Origin: Methylobacterium sp. SyP6R
GTDB taxonomy: Bacteria; Pseudomonadota; Alphaproteobacteria; Rhizobiales; Beijerinckiaceae
Assembly (NCBI RefSeq): GCF_019216885.1
Contig: NZ_JAAQRC020000001.1
Coordinates: forward strand, 2,834,501 to 2,898,500
Reading direction: 5' to 3'
Length of the DNA: 64,000 nt
Below the pieces are notes generated by a model. The model had not been told where the DNA came from and did no database searches. It was given only the letters and a program-made list of their open reading frames with translations. Within the stretch, counting starts at the first letter, position 1. Every line of letters starts with the position of its first letter. Shown here piece by piece: positions 48,871 to 58,466 of this stretch. Both the position numbers and the translations under genes were made by a program.

Positions 48871-48873
48871 CAT

Positions 48874-48891
48874 CCCGTCCTTCAGGACGGG
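48874..48891. terminator. short hairpin after cheZ
   Basis: CCCGTCCT-TC-AGGACGGG, 8-bp stem beginning 4 bp past the cheZ stop. No T-run follows; the longer hairpin 18 bp further on may complete termination. Confidence 0.4.
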
Positions 48892-48908
48892 CGAAACCGG
48901 GATGCGGC

Positions 48909-48952
48909 CCAAGCGGTCGGCGCGTTGGCAGGCCAACGCGCCGACCGCTTGG
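48909..48952. repeat. perfect 20-bp hairpin between cheZ and HAD gene
   Basis: Arms 48909-48928 and 48933-48952 are perfectly complementary (CCAAGCGGTCGGCGCGTTGG and reverse) with loop CAGG, followed by ATCGTTGTTTTG on the plus strand. It sits between convergent genes and could serve as a bidirectional terminator; equally it may be another dispersed palindrome. Confidence 0.75.
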
Positions 48953-49039
48953 ATCGTTGTTTTGTCGCAGATTTTTTTGCAAAACCGGTGCCCGCTTTTG
49001 CGAAATCCGCTTGGGCCGCGCCTCGGTCCTTCGCCGTCG

Positions 49040-49945
49040 CTACCAGCGCAGCAGGTCGATCACGCCGTCCGGGTGCACGGCCTGCGCCTCGAGCCAATGG
49101 GCGATGTCGCCGATCGGCGCGCCCGCCGCGACGCCGAGTTCCTCGGCGTGGATGCCGCGCGCCACCAGCAGCGAGGCGATGCCGAAGGCCCGCGCGCCGG
49201 CGATGTCGGTGCGGATCGCGTCGCCGACGGCAAGCACCCGGTCGCGGGGGAGGGGAGCGCCGTCGTCGAGGCTTTGCGCCGTCGCCAATGCCGCCTCGTA
49301 GACCGGGACGTGCGGCTTGCCGGCATAGACCACCGCACCGCCCATCTCCTCGTAGAGCGCCGCGACGGCGCCCGCGCAGGGGATCAGCCGGTCGCCGCGC
49401 TCGACCACGAGGTCGGGATTGGCGCAGATCAGGGTCACGCCGCGGGCGGCCCAGGGTTCGAGCACGCCGCGGTAATCCGCCGCCGTCTCGACCTCGTCGT
49501 CGAGGAGGCCGGTGACGACGACGTGGGCGGCCTCGTTCGGCCCGCCGCGGGCGAGGTCGAGGCCGTCGAAGATCGGCAGGTCGCGGTCGGGCCCGAGATG
49601 ATGCATCGGTGCCGAGGCCCGCTCCGCCATCAGCCGGCGGGTGAGGTCGCCCGAGGTGACGATGGCGTCGTAGGCGGTGCGCGGCACGCCGAACGCGTCG
49701 AGCATCCCCTGCACGGACTGCCCCGGCCGCGGCGCGTTCGAGAGCAGTACCACCCGGCGGGGCCGCGCACCCGGCAGGGCGCGGAAGCGCGTCAGCGCCT
49801 CGCTCGCGCCGCGATGGGCATGGACGCCGTCGTGCAGCACGCCCCAGACGTCGCACAGGATCAGGTCGAAGCCGGATGCGACGTCGGCGATCCCGTCCAG
49901 GATCGCCACCTCGCCCGGATGCGTTGCGCGGATCATCTCGGCCAT
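49040..49945 (-). CDS. HAD-superfamily phosphatase (NagD/TIGR01459-like)
   Basis: 301 residues from ATG 49945 (an ATG at 49936 is possible). Motif I is DLILCDVWGVLHDGV with the catalytic Asp pair spacing of the NagD-like subfamily, motif II RVVLLSNAPRPG, Lys in VVYAGKPHVPVYEAA and motif IV DRVLAVGDAIRTDIAGA. Size and motif layout match a HAD subfamily common in alphaproteobacteria whose substrate is unknown. Confidence 0.87.
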   Translation of the reverse strand: MAEMIRATHPGEVAILDGIADVASGFDLILCDVWGVLHDGVHAHRGASEALTRFRALPGARPRRVVLLSNAPRPGQSVQGMLDAFGVPRTAYDAIVTSGDLTRRLMAERASAPMHHLGPDRDLPIFDGLDLARGGPNEAAHVVVTGLLDDEVETAADYRGVLEPWAARGVTLICANPDLVVERGDRLIPCAGAVAALYEEMGGAVVYAGKPHVPVYEAALATAQSLDDGAPLPRDRVLAVGDAIRTDIAGARAFGIASLLVARGIHAEELGVAAGAPIGDIAHWLEAQAVHPDGVIDLLRW

Positions 49946-50098
49946 GCCTGCCCCCTGCCCGCCTCTCCCTTGCTGCATCGCAGCGGGAGGTCCGTTCGGG
50001 CTTAAAGGCGCTGCGTCCCGAACGCAACGTCTTCCGTGAAATCGATTACACCCTGCTCGAGCCTCTGCCCGTGGAATGGTTTCCGAACAGGACGGCGT

Positions 50099-51775
50099 TC
50101 ACAGGATCATCATCCGGTCGACGTCGACGAGGCCGCGATCGGTGATCTTCAGGTGCGGGATCACCGGCAGCGGCAGGAAGGCGACCTGCAGGAACGGCTC
50201 GGGCAGGGTGCAGCCGAGCCGCCGGGCCGCCTCGCGCAGGGGCGGCAGCGCGTCGCGCACCGCCTCGAAGGTCCAGTCGCTCATCAGGCCGGCGATCGGC
50301 AGCGCCAATTCGGCCAGGATGCCGCTCTCGTCCGCGACCACGAAGCCGCCCTGCAGATCGATCAGGCGGTCGATCGCCCGCGCCATGGCGTCCGGGTCGG
50401 CGCCGACGACGCAGAGATTGTGGCTGTCATGCCCGACCGAGGAGGCGATGGCGCCGCGCCTGAGCCCGAAGCCCTGCACCAGGCCGCGGCCGATGCTGCG
50501 CGTGCCGTGGCGCGCCACCACCGCCACCATCGCCACATCCTGGGTGAGGTCCGGCACGCCGCCGAGGGTCAGGCGCCGGTGCTCGGTGATGATCCGGCCC
50601 GGCACCACGCCGATCACCGAGGTCTCGCCCATGGGCACCGGCACGGCGAGGTCGGCGGCGGTCACCGGTTCGGCCCGCACGCTGTTCCGGCCCGGGGGCG
50701 GCGTGACGGTGCGGGTGGCGAACAGGGCCTCGTCGACGAGGCGGCCGGCCGCGATCACGGCGGAGACCGCGCACGTCTCCAGATCGTCGAGGAGCACGAT
50801 GTCGGCCCGCTTGCCCGGCGCGATCATGCCGCGGTCGCCGAGCCCGAAGGCGCTGGCCGCGCTGAGCGAGGCGGCGCGATAGGCCGCGAGCGGCGGCACG
50901 CCCAGCGAAATCGCGGTGCGGATCAGGTGGTCGAGATGGCCTTCCTCGGCGATGTCGAGGGGGTTGCGGTCGTCGGTGCAGAAGGCGAGGAACGGTGCCG
51001 TCCGCTCGGTGAGGAGGGGGCCGAGCGCGTGCAGGTCCTTCGAGACCGAGCCCTCGCGGATCAGCACCGTCATGCCCTTGCGGATCTTCTCCAGCGCCTC
51101 CTCGGCGCTCGTCGCCTCGTGGTCGGTGCGGATGCCGGCGGCGGCATAGGCGTTGAGCGCACGGCCCGACAGGAGCGGTGCGTGGCCGTCGACATGGCGG
51201 CCGGCGAAGGCCGCGAGCTTCGCCAGGCATCCGGGGTCGGCCGCGACCACGCCGGGGAAGTTCATGAACTCGGCCAGCCCCAGCGACCGGGGATGGTCGC
51301 GATAGGCCGCGAGGTCGGCGGCCTCGATCCGCGCGCCGGAGGTCTCGAGGTCGGTCGCCGGCACGCAGGAGGAGAGCTGGACCCGGATGTCCATGATCGT
51401 CTCGCCCGAGGCCGCGAGCGCATAGTCGAAGGCGGCCTTGCCGAGCACGTTGGCGAGTTCGTGCGGGTCCCAGATCGCCGTCGTGACCCCGTGCGGCAGC
51501 ACGCAGCGGTCGAATTCATGCGGGGTGATGAGCGAGGATTCGATGTGGAGATGGGTGTCGATGAAGCCCGGGACGGCGATGCGCCCCTTGGCCTCGATCA
51601 CCCGCGCGCCCTCGTAGCGGCCGTAGGTCCCCACCACCGTATCGCCGCAGACCGCGATGTCGGTCTCCACCAGATCGCCGGTGACGAGGTCGAGGAGGCG
51701 GGCGCCGCGGATCACCAGATCGGCGGGCTCGCGGCCCGCGCCTTGGGCGATCCGGCGGGCGATGGGGTCCGACAT
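50099..51775 (-). CDS. ade: adenine deaminase
   Basis: Converts adenine to hypoxanthine in purine salvage. 558 residues, amidohydrolase fold: N-terminal metal motif [16 protein letters not shown], later [17 protein letters not shown] and [17 protein letters not shown], and the C-terminal [15 protein letters not shown] typical of Ade rather than the AMP/adenosine deaminases. It stands alone, flanked by an EAL-protein gene on the same strand. Confidence 0.95.
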   Translation of the reverse strand: MSDPIARRIAQGAGREPADLVIRGARLLDLVTGDLVETDIAVCGDTVVGTYGRYEGARVIEAKGRIAVPGFIDTHLHIESSLITPHEFDRCVLPHGVTTAIWDPHELANVLGKAAFDYALAASGETIMDIRVQLSSCVPATDLETSGARIEAADLAAYRDHPRSLGLAEFMNFPGVVAADPGCLAKLAAFAGRHVDGHAPLLSGRALNAYAAAGIRTDHEATSAEEALEKIRKGMTVLIREGSVSKDLHALGPLLTERTAPFLAFCTDDRNPLDIAEEGHLDHLIRTAISLGVPPLAAYRAASLSAASAFGLGDRGMIAPGKRADIVLLDDLETCAVSAVIAAGRLVDEALFATRTVTPPPGRNSVRAEPVTAADLAVPVPMGETSVIGVVPGRIITEHRRLTLGGVPDLTQDVAMVAVVARHGTRSIGRGLVQGFGLRRGAIASSVGHDSHNLCVVGADPDAMARAIDRLIDLQGGFVVADESGILAELALPIAGLMSDWTFEAVRDALPPLREAARRLGCTLPEPFLQVAFLPLPVIPHLKITDRGLVDVDRMMIL

Positions 51776-51849
51776 CGGGGGCCTTGTCTGCTGCGAGGGT
51801 CCCCGATGCTAGGCCCAACGCGGATGCGCCGCTACCGCTTCGTCAGCCG

Positions 51850-53454
51850 TCACACCGCTCTTCGCAGCACGTCCCGGAAGGCGCGGCGCACCGGGGGCTG
51901 CGGGTCGTCGGCCGGCGGGGTCGGCTCGGGCTCGGGGGCCGGCGGGGCGGGGGGCGAGAGCACCTCGGGCCGCACGATGCGGGGGGGCGAGAACACGATG
52001 CCCTGCGCCAGCGGCAGGTCGAGATCGATCAGGTCAGGCACGTCGGTCTCGCGCTCGACGCCCTCCGCCACCAGCCGGATCCCGGACCGGGCGAGCCCGA
52101 GGGCCATCGCCGCGCCGTGCTCGCTCAGCAGCATGTCGACGCCGATCTTGGCGTAGCTCGCCCCGCAGGAGGCCAACGCCGCGGCGTCGAGGCGCGGATC
52201 CGTCACCCGGTCGACCGCCAGCCCGATCCGCTCGCGTAAGGAGCGCAACGCGCTCGCCTGCTCGGCGTCGAGGCTGCGCCAGCTGCGCTGCGGCAGCGCC
52301 AGGATCAGCCGGCCGGCCAGTTCAGGGTGCAGGTCGATCAGGCGGCCGACCGCCCGCAGGAAGCCCGGCTCGAACAACGAGCCCGGCGACAGGGCGTAGG
52401 CCACCGGCGTCTCGCTGCCGCGGGAGGCGAGGTGCTGGCCGATCGCCGTCACGCGGGCGAGCATCAGCCGGTCGAGCTCGGTGGTGCGCCCATGCCGCTC
52501 GAGCACCCGCACGAATTCCGCCGGGGACAGGAGGGCATCGCCGACGCGCAGGCGCGCCAGCGCCTCGTAGAACGCGACCTTGCGCTGCGGCAGGCTGACG
52601 ATCGGCTGCAGGTGGATCTCAAGGCCGTCGTTCAGGGCAGCGAGGATCTCGGCCTCCGGCCGGGCCTCGATCGCGGGCTCGGGCACGAAGGGCCGGCGCG
52701 GTGCCGGGACGGCCTCCCGCGGCAGGATCGGGTCGGAGGCCCAGGGGGCCGACGAAGACGCTGACGAAGGCACCGAGGCGGCAGCTGGCGGCGGGGGGGC
52801 GGACTCGGTTGGCCGGGACGGGGCGGCCTGCACGGGTTGGGGGGCCGACGGCGCGGGCGCGAAGGTGGGGGCCGCGCCATAGGCGTGCGGTGATGCCGCC
52901 GCCGGCATCGCCGCCGCCCCATAGGGTGGCGCCGACGGATACGGAACCGAGGCGGCCTGAACCGGGGGCGCCTGCATCGGCAGCGGAGCCTGGACGGGGG
53001 CTGACGCAGCGGGCGGAGCCCCGGCGGACGGCCTGGCCTTGAGGAGGCTCAGATCCTCGTCCTGGGTGGCCACCGCCATGGCGAGTTCGCGCACGATGCC
53101 GCCGAGCAGGCCGATCTCGGCCGTGACCTCGGACAGGCCGCTCTCCAGGTTCGCCACCGGCGCGGCCGGCGCCTCCCGCTGCTCCAGGGTCAGCAGGCGG
53201 CGCGACAATCCGTCGATCTCGCCCGACAGCGTCTCGACCTGGCGGGCGAGGCGGCCGGCGCGGCGCCAGGCCAGCGCGGTGGCCATCCCGCCGAGGGCGG
53301 CCGCCGCCAAAGCCGCTCCGGCCACGGCCCCGAGGAGGGGCGCGGACAGGAAGGCGACCGCGAGGCAGATCCCGCTCGCCAGGAGGACGGAGAGGCTGAG
53401 GGCAATCCGGCCCACCGACGACCCGCCGGCGCGCCGGCCGGTGATGAGGGCCAT
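51850..53454 (-). CDS. TipF-like membrane protein with degenerate EAL domain
   Basis: 534 residues from ATG 53454. Two hydrophobic helices near residues 18-60, a coiled-coil-like stretch (about 65-100), a long proline/alanine-rich linker (about 140-260) and a C-terminal EAL domain (about 290-510). EAL itself is kept (AFYEALARL) and AEGVE and the QG...FSPP end are present. The metal-binding positions are eroded, though: ALSPGS replaces the N-containing motif, LALPQRS replaces the E(T/V)TE motif, and the DDFG aspartates are lost. The protein probably binds c-di-GMP without hydrolysing it, as Caulobacter TipF does in flagellum placement. Assignment to TipF rests on architecture only. Confidence 0.83.
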   Translation of the reverse strand: MALITGRRAGGSSVGRIALSLSVLLASGICLAVAFLSAPLLGAVAGAALAAAALGGMATALAWRRAGRLARQVETLSGEIDGLSRRLLTLEQREAPAAPVANLESGLSEVTAEIGLLGGIVRELAMAVATQDEDLSLLKARPSAGAPPAASAPVQAPLPMQAPPVQAASVPYPSAPPYGAAAMPAAASPHAYGAAPTFAPAPSAPQPVQAAPSRPTESAPPPPAAASVPSSASSSAPWASDPILPREAVPAPRRPFVPEPAIEARPEAEILAALNDGLEIHLQPIVSLPQRKVAFYEALARLRVGDALLSPAEFVRVLERHGRTTELDRLMLARVTAIGQHLASRGSETPVAYALSPGSLFEPGFLRAVGRLIDLHPELAGRLILALPQRSWRSLDAEQASALRSLRERIGLAVDRVTDPRLDAAALASCGASYAKIGVDMLLSEHGAAMALGLARSGIRLVAEGVERETDVPDLIDLDLPLAQGIVFSPPRIVRPEVLSPPAPPAPEPEPTPPADDPQPPVRRAFRDVLRRAV

Positions 53455-53651
53455 CGCGATTCCTCTTACGCGCCGAGGACAGGCCGGGTTCCGCGAAATC
53501 CAGCCTGCCCCGGTTGTCGCCGAGGTGCCGAATACTCGCAAGACTCCGCCTCGGGCTGCCCACGGTTTTCGCGGGACCCTTGTCCGGAATGCCGCTCTAC
53601 CCGAGATGGCTTGCGCGGCCCTGGTGCGCCGCAGCGGAAGGGAGAGTCAAG

Positions 53652-53882
53652 ATGACGGATCGGTCCGGCGAGCGGATGGAGCTGTTGATGAAGGTCGAGG
53701 GCATGACCTGCCAGGGCTGCGTCGCGGCGGTGACGAAGGCGGTCCAGCGCCTCGACCCGGCGGCGCGGGTGAGCGTGGACCTGGAGGCCGGCCGGGTCGC
53801 GATCGTCACCGACGCCCAGGCCCTCGACGTGGCCCAGGCGCTGGGCCGCGCCGGGTACGAGACGGAAGCCATGACCGGGTAG
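53652..53882 (+). CDS. heavy-metal-associated domain protein (CopZ-like)
   Basis: 76 residues, ATG with GGAGAG about 8 nt upstream. A single ferredoxin-fold HMA domain with the metal-binding MTCQGCVAAV motif (CxxC near residues 19-22) and the hydrophobic strand pattern of copper chaperones. It is not next to a copper-transport ATPase here, so the partner is elsewhere. Divergent from the EAL-protein gene. Confidence 0.88.
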   Translation: MTDRSGERMELLMKVEGMTCQGCVAAVTKAVQRLDPAARVSVDLEAGRVAIVTDAQALDVAQALGRAGYETEAMTG

Positions 53883-54050
53883 GGGCTGAGGTCGCGCCCG
53901 CGCAGATGCGACCGGGGCGACGCCACCGGTGGACAAGAATCCCGGCATCGGCGCGCTCTAACGTTCGTTTAAGCCGGCTCTGCGAGGGTTTGGACAGTTC
54001 GCAGTGTAGGGGCGCCGGGGCCGCGAGGTCTCCCGCGCTGGCGTGGCGGT

Positions 54051-55889
54051 GTGCGTATCAACAGTGCCTTTGCGTCCCTGATCGATGCCCGTCTGACGGG
54101 CCTCGTCCACGACTCGGTCGCGGGCGACCCGGCCGAGCGGGCCCGCCACGAGCGGTTCCTGATCTCCCGGCTCGCCACCGGCGCCGTGCTGATGGCGATG
54201 CTGCCGCCCTATCTCCTCTGGCGCGGCGTCCCGACGCTGGTCGAGGCGGCGGTGGCTTCCTGCCTGGTGCTTCCGGTGGTCGCAGCCCTGCTGCTGGCGC
54301 GCACCGGCAACCTCACGCTCGCCCACGGCCTGTCCTCGGCGGCGCTCACCGGGCTCGTGGTCTGCCTGGCGAGCCTCACCGGCGGGCCGACCTCCGCGGC
54401 TGCGATCTGGCTGGTGATGATCCCGGTCGAGGCTTTGCTCGCCGGCTCGCATCGCGCCGCCGTGGTGGCGGCCGTCTTCGCGGCTTTGGGGGCTTTGGCC
54501 GTGGCGGTGATCGAACCCGCCCCGGGCGTCGGCGTCTTCGCCTGGTCCGCGGCGCTCGCGATGCCGGTCTTCGCCATCACGGCGATCTGCCACGTGCTGG
54601 CGCTCTCCGTCGAGCATGTCCGCCGCGAGGGGCGCTGGAGCGACCGGCTGAACGCCGCCTCCCTGCGCGACGCGCTGCTCCTCGACGCCATCGACGACCT
54701 CGTGACCTGGCACGACCGCAACGGCAGCGTGCTGCAGGCGAGCCCGGCCGCCCGGTCGCTCGCCGGGACGGTGCCGGATGCGCTGGAAGGCCGCGGCCTG
54801 TTCAACCGCGTCCACGTCTCCGACCGGCCGGCCTTCCTGACCGCGCTCAGCGACGCCGCCGGCCAGGCCCAGCCGGTGACGGTGCAGTTCCGCCTGCACG
54901 CCGCCGGCGAGGCGGGGGAGGCCGGCCGGGTGATCTGGGCCGAGATGCGGGCCCACCGGGTGCCGGGCGCGATGCGGCCGGCCGCCGGCGAGGCCGCCGT
55001 GGTCGCGGTGACCCGCGACGTCTCGGAGCACAGGCGCCGGGCGGAGGAGCTCGACCAGGCCCGGGCCGCGGCCGAGCGCGCCGACGAGGTCAAGAGCCGC
55101 TTCCTCGCCACCGTGAGCCACGAGCTGCGCACACCGCTCAACGCCATCATCGGCTTCTCGGAGATGCTGGAGGCCGAATCGACCCTGGCGCTCGGGCCCG
55201 AGCGGCGGCGGGAATATGCCGGCATCATCCATTCCTCCGGCCAGCACCTGCTCGAGGTGGTGAACGGACTCCTCGACATGTCGCGGATCCAGAGCGGCAA
55301 CTTCGACTACGCGCCCGAGCCGTTCGACCTCGGCGGCCTCGCCCGCGGCGTCTGCGACCTGATGCAGATCCGCGCCGACCAGGGCGGCGTGCGCCTGCGG
55401 CGCGAGGTCGCCGCCGACCTGCCGGAGGTCACGGCCGATGCCCGCGCCTGCCGGCAGATGCTGATCAACCTCCTGTCGAACGCCGTGAAGTTCACGCCGC
55501 GCGGCGGCGAGGTGGTGCTCTCGGTGCGCCGGGTGTTCGACCGGGTCGAGATGGCGGTGGTCGATACGGGCATCGGCATCGCCGAGGCCGACCTGCCGCG
55601 CCTCGGCGACCCGTTCTTCCAGGCCGGGCTCGGGGCCGGCGCGGCCTATGGCCGCCCGCACGAGGGCACGGGCCTGGGGCTCTCGGTGGTACGCGGCCTC
55701 GTCGGCCTGCATCACGGCGAGCTTGCCGTCGAGAGCAGCCCGGCTTGCGGCACCCGGGTCGTCGTCACCCTGCCGCTCGATTGCCGCGGCGGCCGTGGCG
55801 TCCCGGGCGCACCGGTGCCGATCCGGACCGGCGCCCTCGTGCGCAGCGTCGTCGACGAGATGCCCCCCACCCTGCGGCTGACGGGCTGA
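54051..55889 (+). CDS. membrane sensor histidine kinase (DivJ/PleC-like layout)
   Basis: 612 residues from a GTG. About six hydrophobic helices (35-190), a PAS domain (about 205-325), then HisKA with the phosphorylated His in FLATVSHELRTPLNAIIGFSEML (near 357) and HATPase with NLLSNAVKFTP, DTGIGIAE and GTGLGLSVVRG. A multi-helix N-terminus directly followed by PAS and kinase is the layout of alphaproteobacterial cell-cycle kinases such as DivJ, but the HPNAR-type specificity cannot be settled by eye. No response regulator is adjacent, consistent with an orphan kinase. Confidence 0.9.
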   Translation: MRINSAFASLIDARLTGLVHDSVAGDPAERARHERFLISRLATGAVLMAMLPPYLLWRGVPTLVEAAVASCLVLPVVAALLLARTGNLTLAHGLSSAALTGLVVCLASLTGGPTSAAAIWLVMIPVEALLAGSHRAAVVAAVFAALGALAVAVIEPAPGVGVFAWSAALAMPVFAITAICHVLALSVEHVRREGRWSDRLNAASLRDALLLDAIDDLVTWHDRNGSVLQASPAARSLAGTVPDALEGRGLFNRVHVSDRPAFLTALSDAAGQAQPVTVQFRLHAAGEAGEAGRVIWAEMRAHRVPGAMRPAAGEAAVVAVTRDVSEHRRRAEELDQARAAAERADEVKSRFLATVSHELRTPLNAIIGFSEMLEAESTLALGPERRREYAGIIHSSGQHLLEVVNGLLDMSRIQSGNFDYAPEPFDLGGLARGVCDLMQIRADQGGVRLRREVAADLPEVTADARACRQMLINLLSNAVKFTPRGGEVVLSVRRVFDRVEMAVVDTGIGIAEADLPRLGDPFFQAGLGAGAAYGRPHEGTGLGLSVVRGLVGLHHGELAVESSPACGTRVVVTLPLDCRGGRGVPGAPVPIRTGALVRSVVDEMPPTLRLTG

Positions 55890-56055
55890 CGTGTCCGATT
55901 CACCTCCGGCCCTTCCTTCCCTGGTCCGCGCCAAGGGGGGGCGATCGATGGCGGATCGAACGAAGGCGGACCGTTCCGGAACGGATGGTCCGAGAGCAGA
56001 CGGCATCAAGGCAGACGGCATCAAGGCGGACCGATCGAAGCCGGAAGGAGAGGCG

Positions 56056-56967
56056 ATGTCCGAGGCGCCGGCCCGGAAACCCGTCGAGGCGACAGCCCGG
56101 CGACACGATCCCGACCTGGCGCTGACGGCGGAGTCGCGTCCGGCGCCGCGCGCGCGGCCGGCTCCCCGGGCGCCGCGTGCGCCCCGCAGCGCCCCGCGCC
56201 CCGCCGGTCCCCTGGACCGCCTGCGGGTCCGGGCCGACCGGCTCATGCGCCACCCGGCCGGCATCGTCGGCGGGCTCCTCGCCCTCGGGGCGGTGGCGGC
56301 GGTGGCGGCGAACGCGCTGAGCTTCCAGACCGGGCGCCATCCGGCGCCGCTCTTCGCCAAGGCGCCGTCCCCCGTGCCTGCCGACAAGGCTTCCCCCACC
56401 GCCACGGCCCGGGCCGACGCCCCGCGCGCCGCGAGTGATGCGGCGCGCGCTCCGGACGAGACGGGGCCGCGCGCCTCGGGCGAAGCCGCCCCGCGGGCCG
56501 GAAAGCCGGACGGGATCGGCGCACTGATCCGGAGCGAGGACCACGCCACCGCCTCGGTCAGTCCGAAGGCGGCATCCGCGAGAACCGCCAAGCCGGCCCC
56601 GGCGAAGGAGGCGTCCGTCAGGGATGCCCCCGCGAAGGAGAAACCTGCCAGGGAGACGGCGACGAAGGTCGCTGCCGGGAAGAGTCCTCCTGCGCCGGTC
56701 CGGGAGGCGCGGGCGGAGGAGGCCGTCAAGGCGTCGGCGCTCCACACCGCACCGGCCCCCGGGGCGAAGCCCGACAAGGCGGTCGCCTACGCGCAGCGCG
56801 CCCTGGTCAAGCTCGGCTACGGCCCGCTCTCCGTCGACGGCATCGCCGGCCCGAGCACCCGCGCGGCGATCGCCCGCTTCGAGCGCGAGCGCCGCCTGCC
56901 CGGCGCCACCGTGGCGCGCCGGACCCTGCAGGAACTCGAGGCGCGCTCGGGGCTCAAGCCGGAATAG
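56056..56967 (+). CDS. membrane-anchored peptidoglycan-binding protein
   Basis: 303 residues from ATG 56056, chosen because AAGGAG lies 5 nt upstream. A GTG at 55891 (2 bp after the kinase stop) and an ATG at 55948 would add hydrophilic repeats of the type KADGIKADGIKADR. A basic, proline-rich N-terminus, one membrane helix (IVGGLLALGAVAAVAANAL near residue 80-100), a long Ala/Lys/Pro linker, and a C-terminal PG_binding_1 domain (LVKLGYGPLSVDGIAGPSTRAAI, last 65 residues). It is likely inner-membrane anchored with the domain reaching the cell wall; the role is unknown. Confidence 0.78.
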   Translation: MSEAPARKPVEATARRHDPDLALTAESRPAPRARPAPRAPRAPRSAPRPAGPLDRLRVRADRLMRHPAGIVGGLLALGAVAAVAANALSFQTGRHPAPLFAKAPSPVPADKASPTATARADAPRAASDAARAPDETGPRASGEAAPRAGKPDGIGALIRSEDHATASVSPKAASARTAKPAPAKEASVRDAPAKEKPARETATKVAAGKSPPAPVREARAEEAVKASALHTAPAPGAKPDKAVAYAQRALVKLGYGPLSVDGIAGPSTRAAIARFERERRLPGATVARRTLQELEARSGLKPE

Positions 56968-57008
56968 GGGGGAGAGCGGCTCCGCGCGAGCGACTGTCCG
57001 GGGCCGTT

Positions 57009-58301
57009 TCACCCCGTCGCGCGCGTCGGCTTTGCCTCCCATCCTGCCTCCCGTGCAGTCTCTCCCGTCGTCTCCTCCGCCCGCCGCAGCCGCGCCTCGG
57101 CATCCGCGATGTAGTCCCGCGTCAGCGGCACCACGTCGTTGCGGCGGGTGAGCTGGAGCTGGAACACGACCGCGTCCTCGTAGCGGAAGGCGGCCTCGGC
57201 GCTCGCCAGGTACCATTCCCACATCCGGCAGAATCGCTCGTCGTAGAGCGCGGCGGCTTCCGCCCGATGGGCGAGGAAGCGACTCCGCCAGGCGCTCAGG
57301 GTCTCGGCGTAGTGCAGCCGCAACACTTCGGCGTCGGCAAGCATCAGCCCGGCGCGCTCGATCGCCGGCATCATCTCCGACAGGGTCGGCAGGTGGCCGC
57401 CGGGGAAGATGTAGCGGGTGATCCACGGATTGGTCGGCCAGGGCACGCCGGTGCGGCCGATCGTGTGCAGGAGCATCACCCCGTCCTCGGCGAGGCGGTC
57501 ATGCGCGGTGCGGAAGAAGGCGTCATAGTGGGCCGGGCCGACATGCTCGAACATGCCGACCGAGACGATGCGGTCGAAGGTGCCGTGGAGCCTCCGGTAA
57601 TCCTCGAGGGCGAAGCGCACGCGGGCGGACAGGCCCCGCTCCGCGGCCCGGGCCTGCGCCACCCTGTGCTGCTCGGCCGAGAGGGTGATGCCGCGCACCG
57701 ACGCGCATCCCGCCACCCCCGCGAGGTAGAGGGCGAGCGCGCCCCAGCCGCAGCCGATATCGAGCACCCGCTGGCCGGGACCGGTCAGGAGCTTCGCCGC
57801 GATGTGGCGCATCTTGGCGGTTTGCGCCTCCTCCAGGCTCATCCCGGGCCTCGCGTAATAGGCGCAGGAATAGAGACGGTCGGCATCGAGGAAGAGGGCG
57901 TAGAGCCGATCGTCGAGGTCGTAATGGCGTTCGACGTTGCGGCGGGCGCGCAACAAGGTGTTGCGGCCGGCGATGCGGCGACCGAGGCGGCGCAGGGCGG
58001 CGAGCGCACGCACCTGCCGCAGGGCCGGCTCGCCGCGGTTGCGCCCGAGCAGCACCGTCATCAGCTCCGGCAGGCTGCCGGATTCGAGCACCAGGCGCCC
58101 GTCGGTGTAGAGCTCGCCGAATTTCAGCTCGGGATCGAGGAGCAACTCGCGCGCGGCGGCCGCATCCGTGAACCGGATCGCCGCCGCGGGGCCGTCGCCG
58201 TCGCCAGCCCTGAAGCGGCGCCCGCCCGCCGTCGCCACCGTCAGGGTGCCGCTCAGGCCGCTGACGCAGAACGCCGTCTCCAGCAGATGATCGAGGACCA
58301 C
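57009..58301 (-). CDS. cfa: cyclopropane-fatty-acyl-phospholipid synthase
   Basis: Methylates double bonds of membrane phospholipids using SAM. 430 residues from a GTG with GAGGTGG upstream. N-terminal lipid-binding segment (FTDAAAARELLLDPELKFGELY), SAM site VLDIGCGWGALALYLA near residue 177-192, VSVGMFEHVGPAHY and the C-terminal WRSRFLAHRAEA helix of the family. Somewhat longer at the C-terminus than E. coli Cfa. Confidence 0.94.
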   Translation of the reverse strand: MVLDHLLETAFCVSGLSGTLTVATAGGRRFRAGDGDGPAAAIRFTDAAAARELLLDPELKFGELYTDGRLVLESGSLPELMTVLLGRNRGEPALRQVRALAALRRLGRRIAGRNTLLRARRNVERHYDLDDRLYALFLDADRLYSCAYYARPGMSLEEAQTAKMRHIAAKLLTGPGQRVLDIGCGWGALALYLAGVAGCASVRGITLSAEQHRVAQARAAERGLSARVRFALEDYRRLHGTFDRIVSVGMFEHVGPAHYDAFFRTAHDRLAEDGVMLLHTIGRTGVPWPTNPWITRYIFPGGHLPTLSEMMPAIERAGLMLADAEVLRLHYAETLSAWRSRFLAHRAEAAALYDERFCRMWEWYLASAEAAFRYEDAVVFQLQLTRRNDVVPLTRDYIADAEARLRRAEETTGETAREAGWEAKPTRATG

Positions 58302-58401
58302 GCCGCCACCTCGCGAGACACGCCGATGCTCCCTCGGTGTAAGAGCTTGTCTCGCGGCATCGCGGCGTCAAGGTCGCCGGATCGGCGTCTTCCGTCCGGC
58401 C

Positions 58402-58461
58402 CGACCTGCACCTTTCGCAGGTCGGCCCTGTGGCCGGGCGCCGCCGCTCGGCGCCCGGCCT
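58402..58461. terminator. paired hairpins between cfa and purB
   Basis: Two stems, CGACCTGC/GCAGGTCG (58402-58424) and GGCCGGGCGCCG/CGGCGCCCGGCC (58432-58461), lie between purB (minus strand) and the start of cfa. The second begins 6 bp after the purB stop. No T-run, so the terminator role is likely but not certain. Confidence 0.5.
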
Positions 58462-58466
58462 TCATC

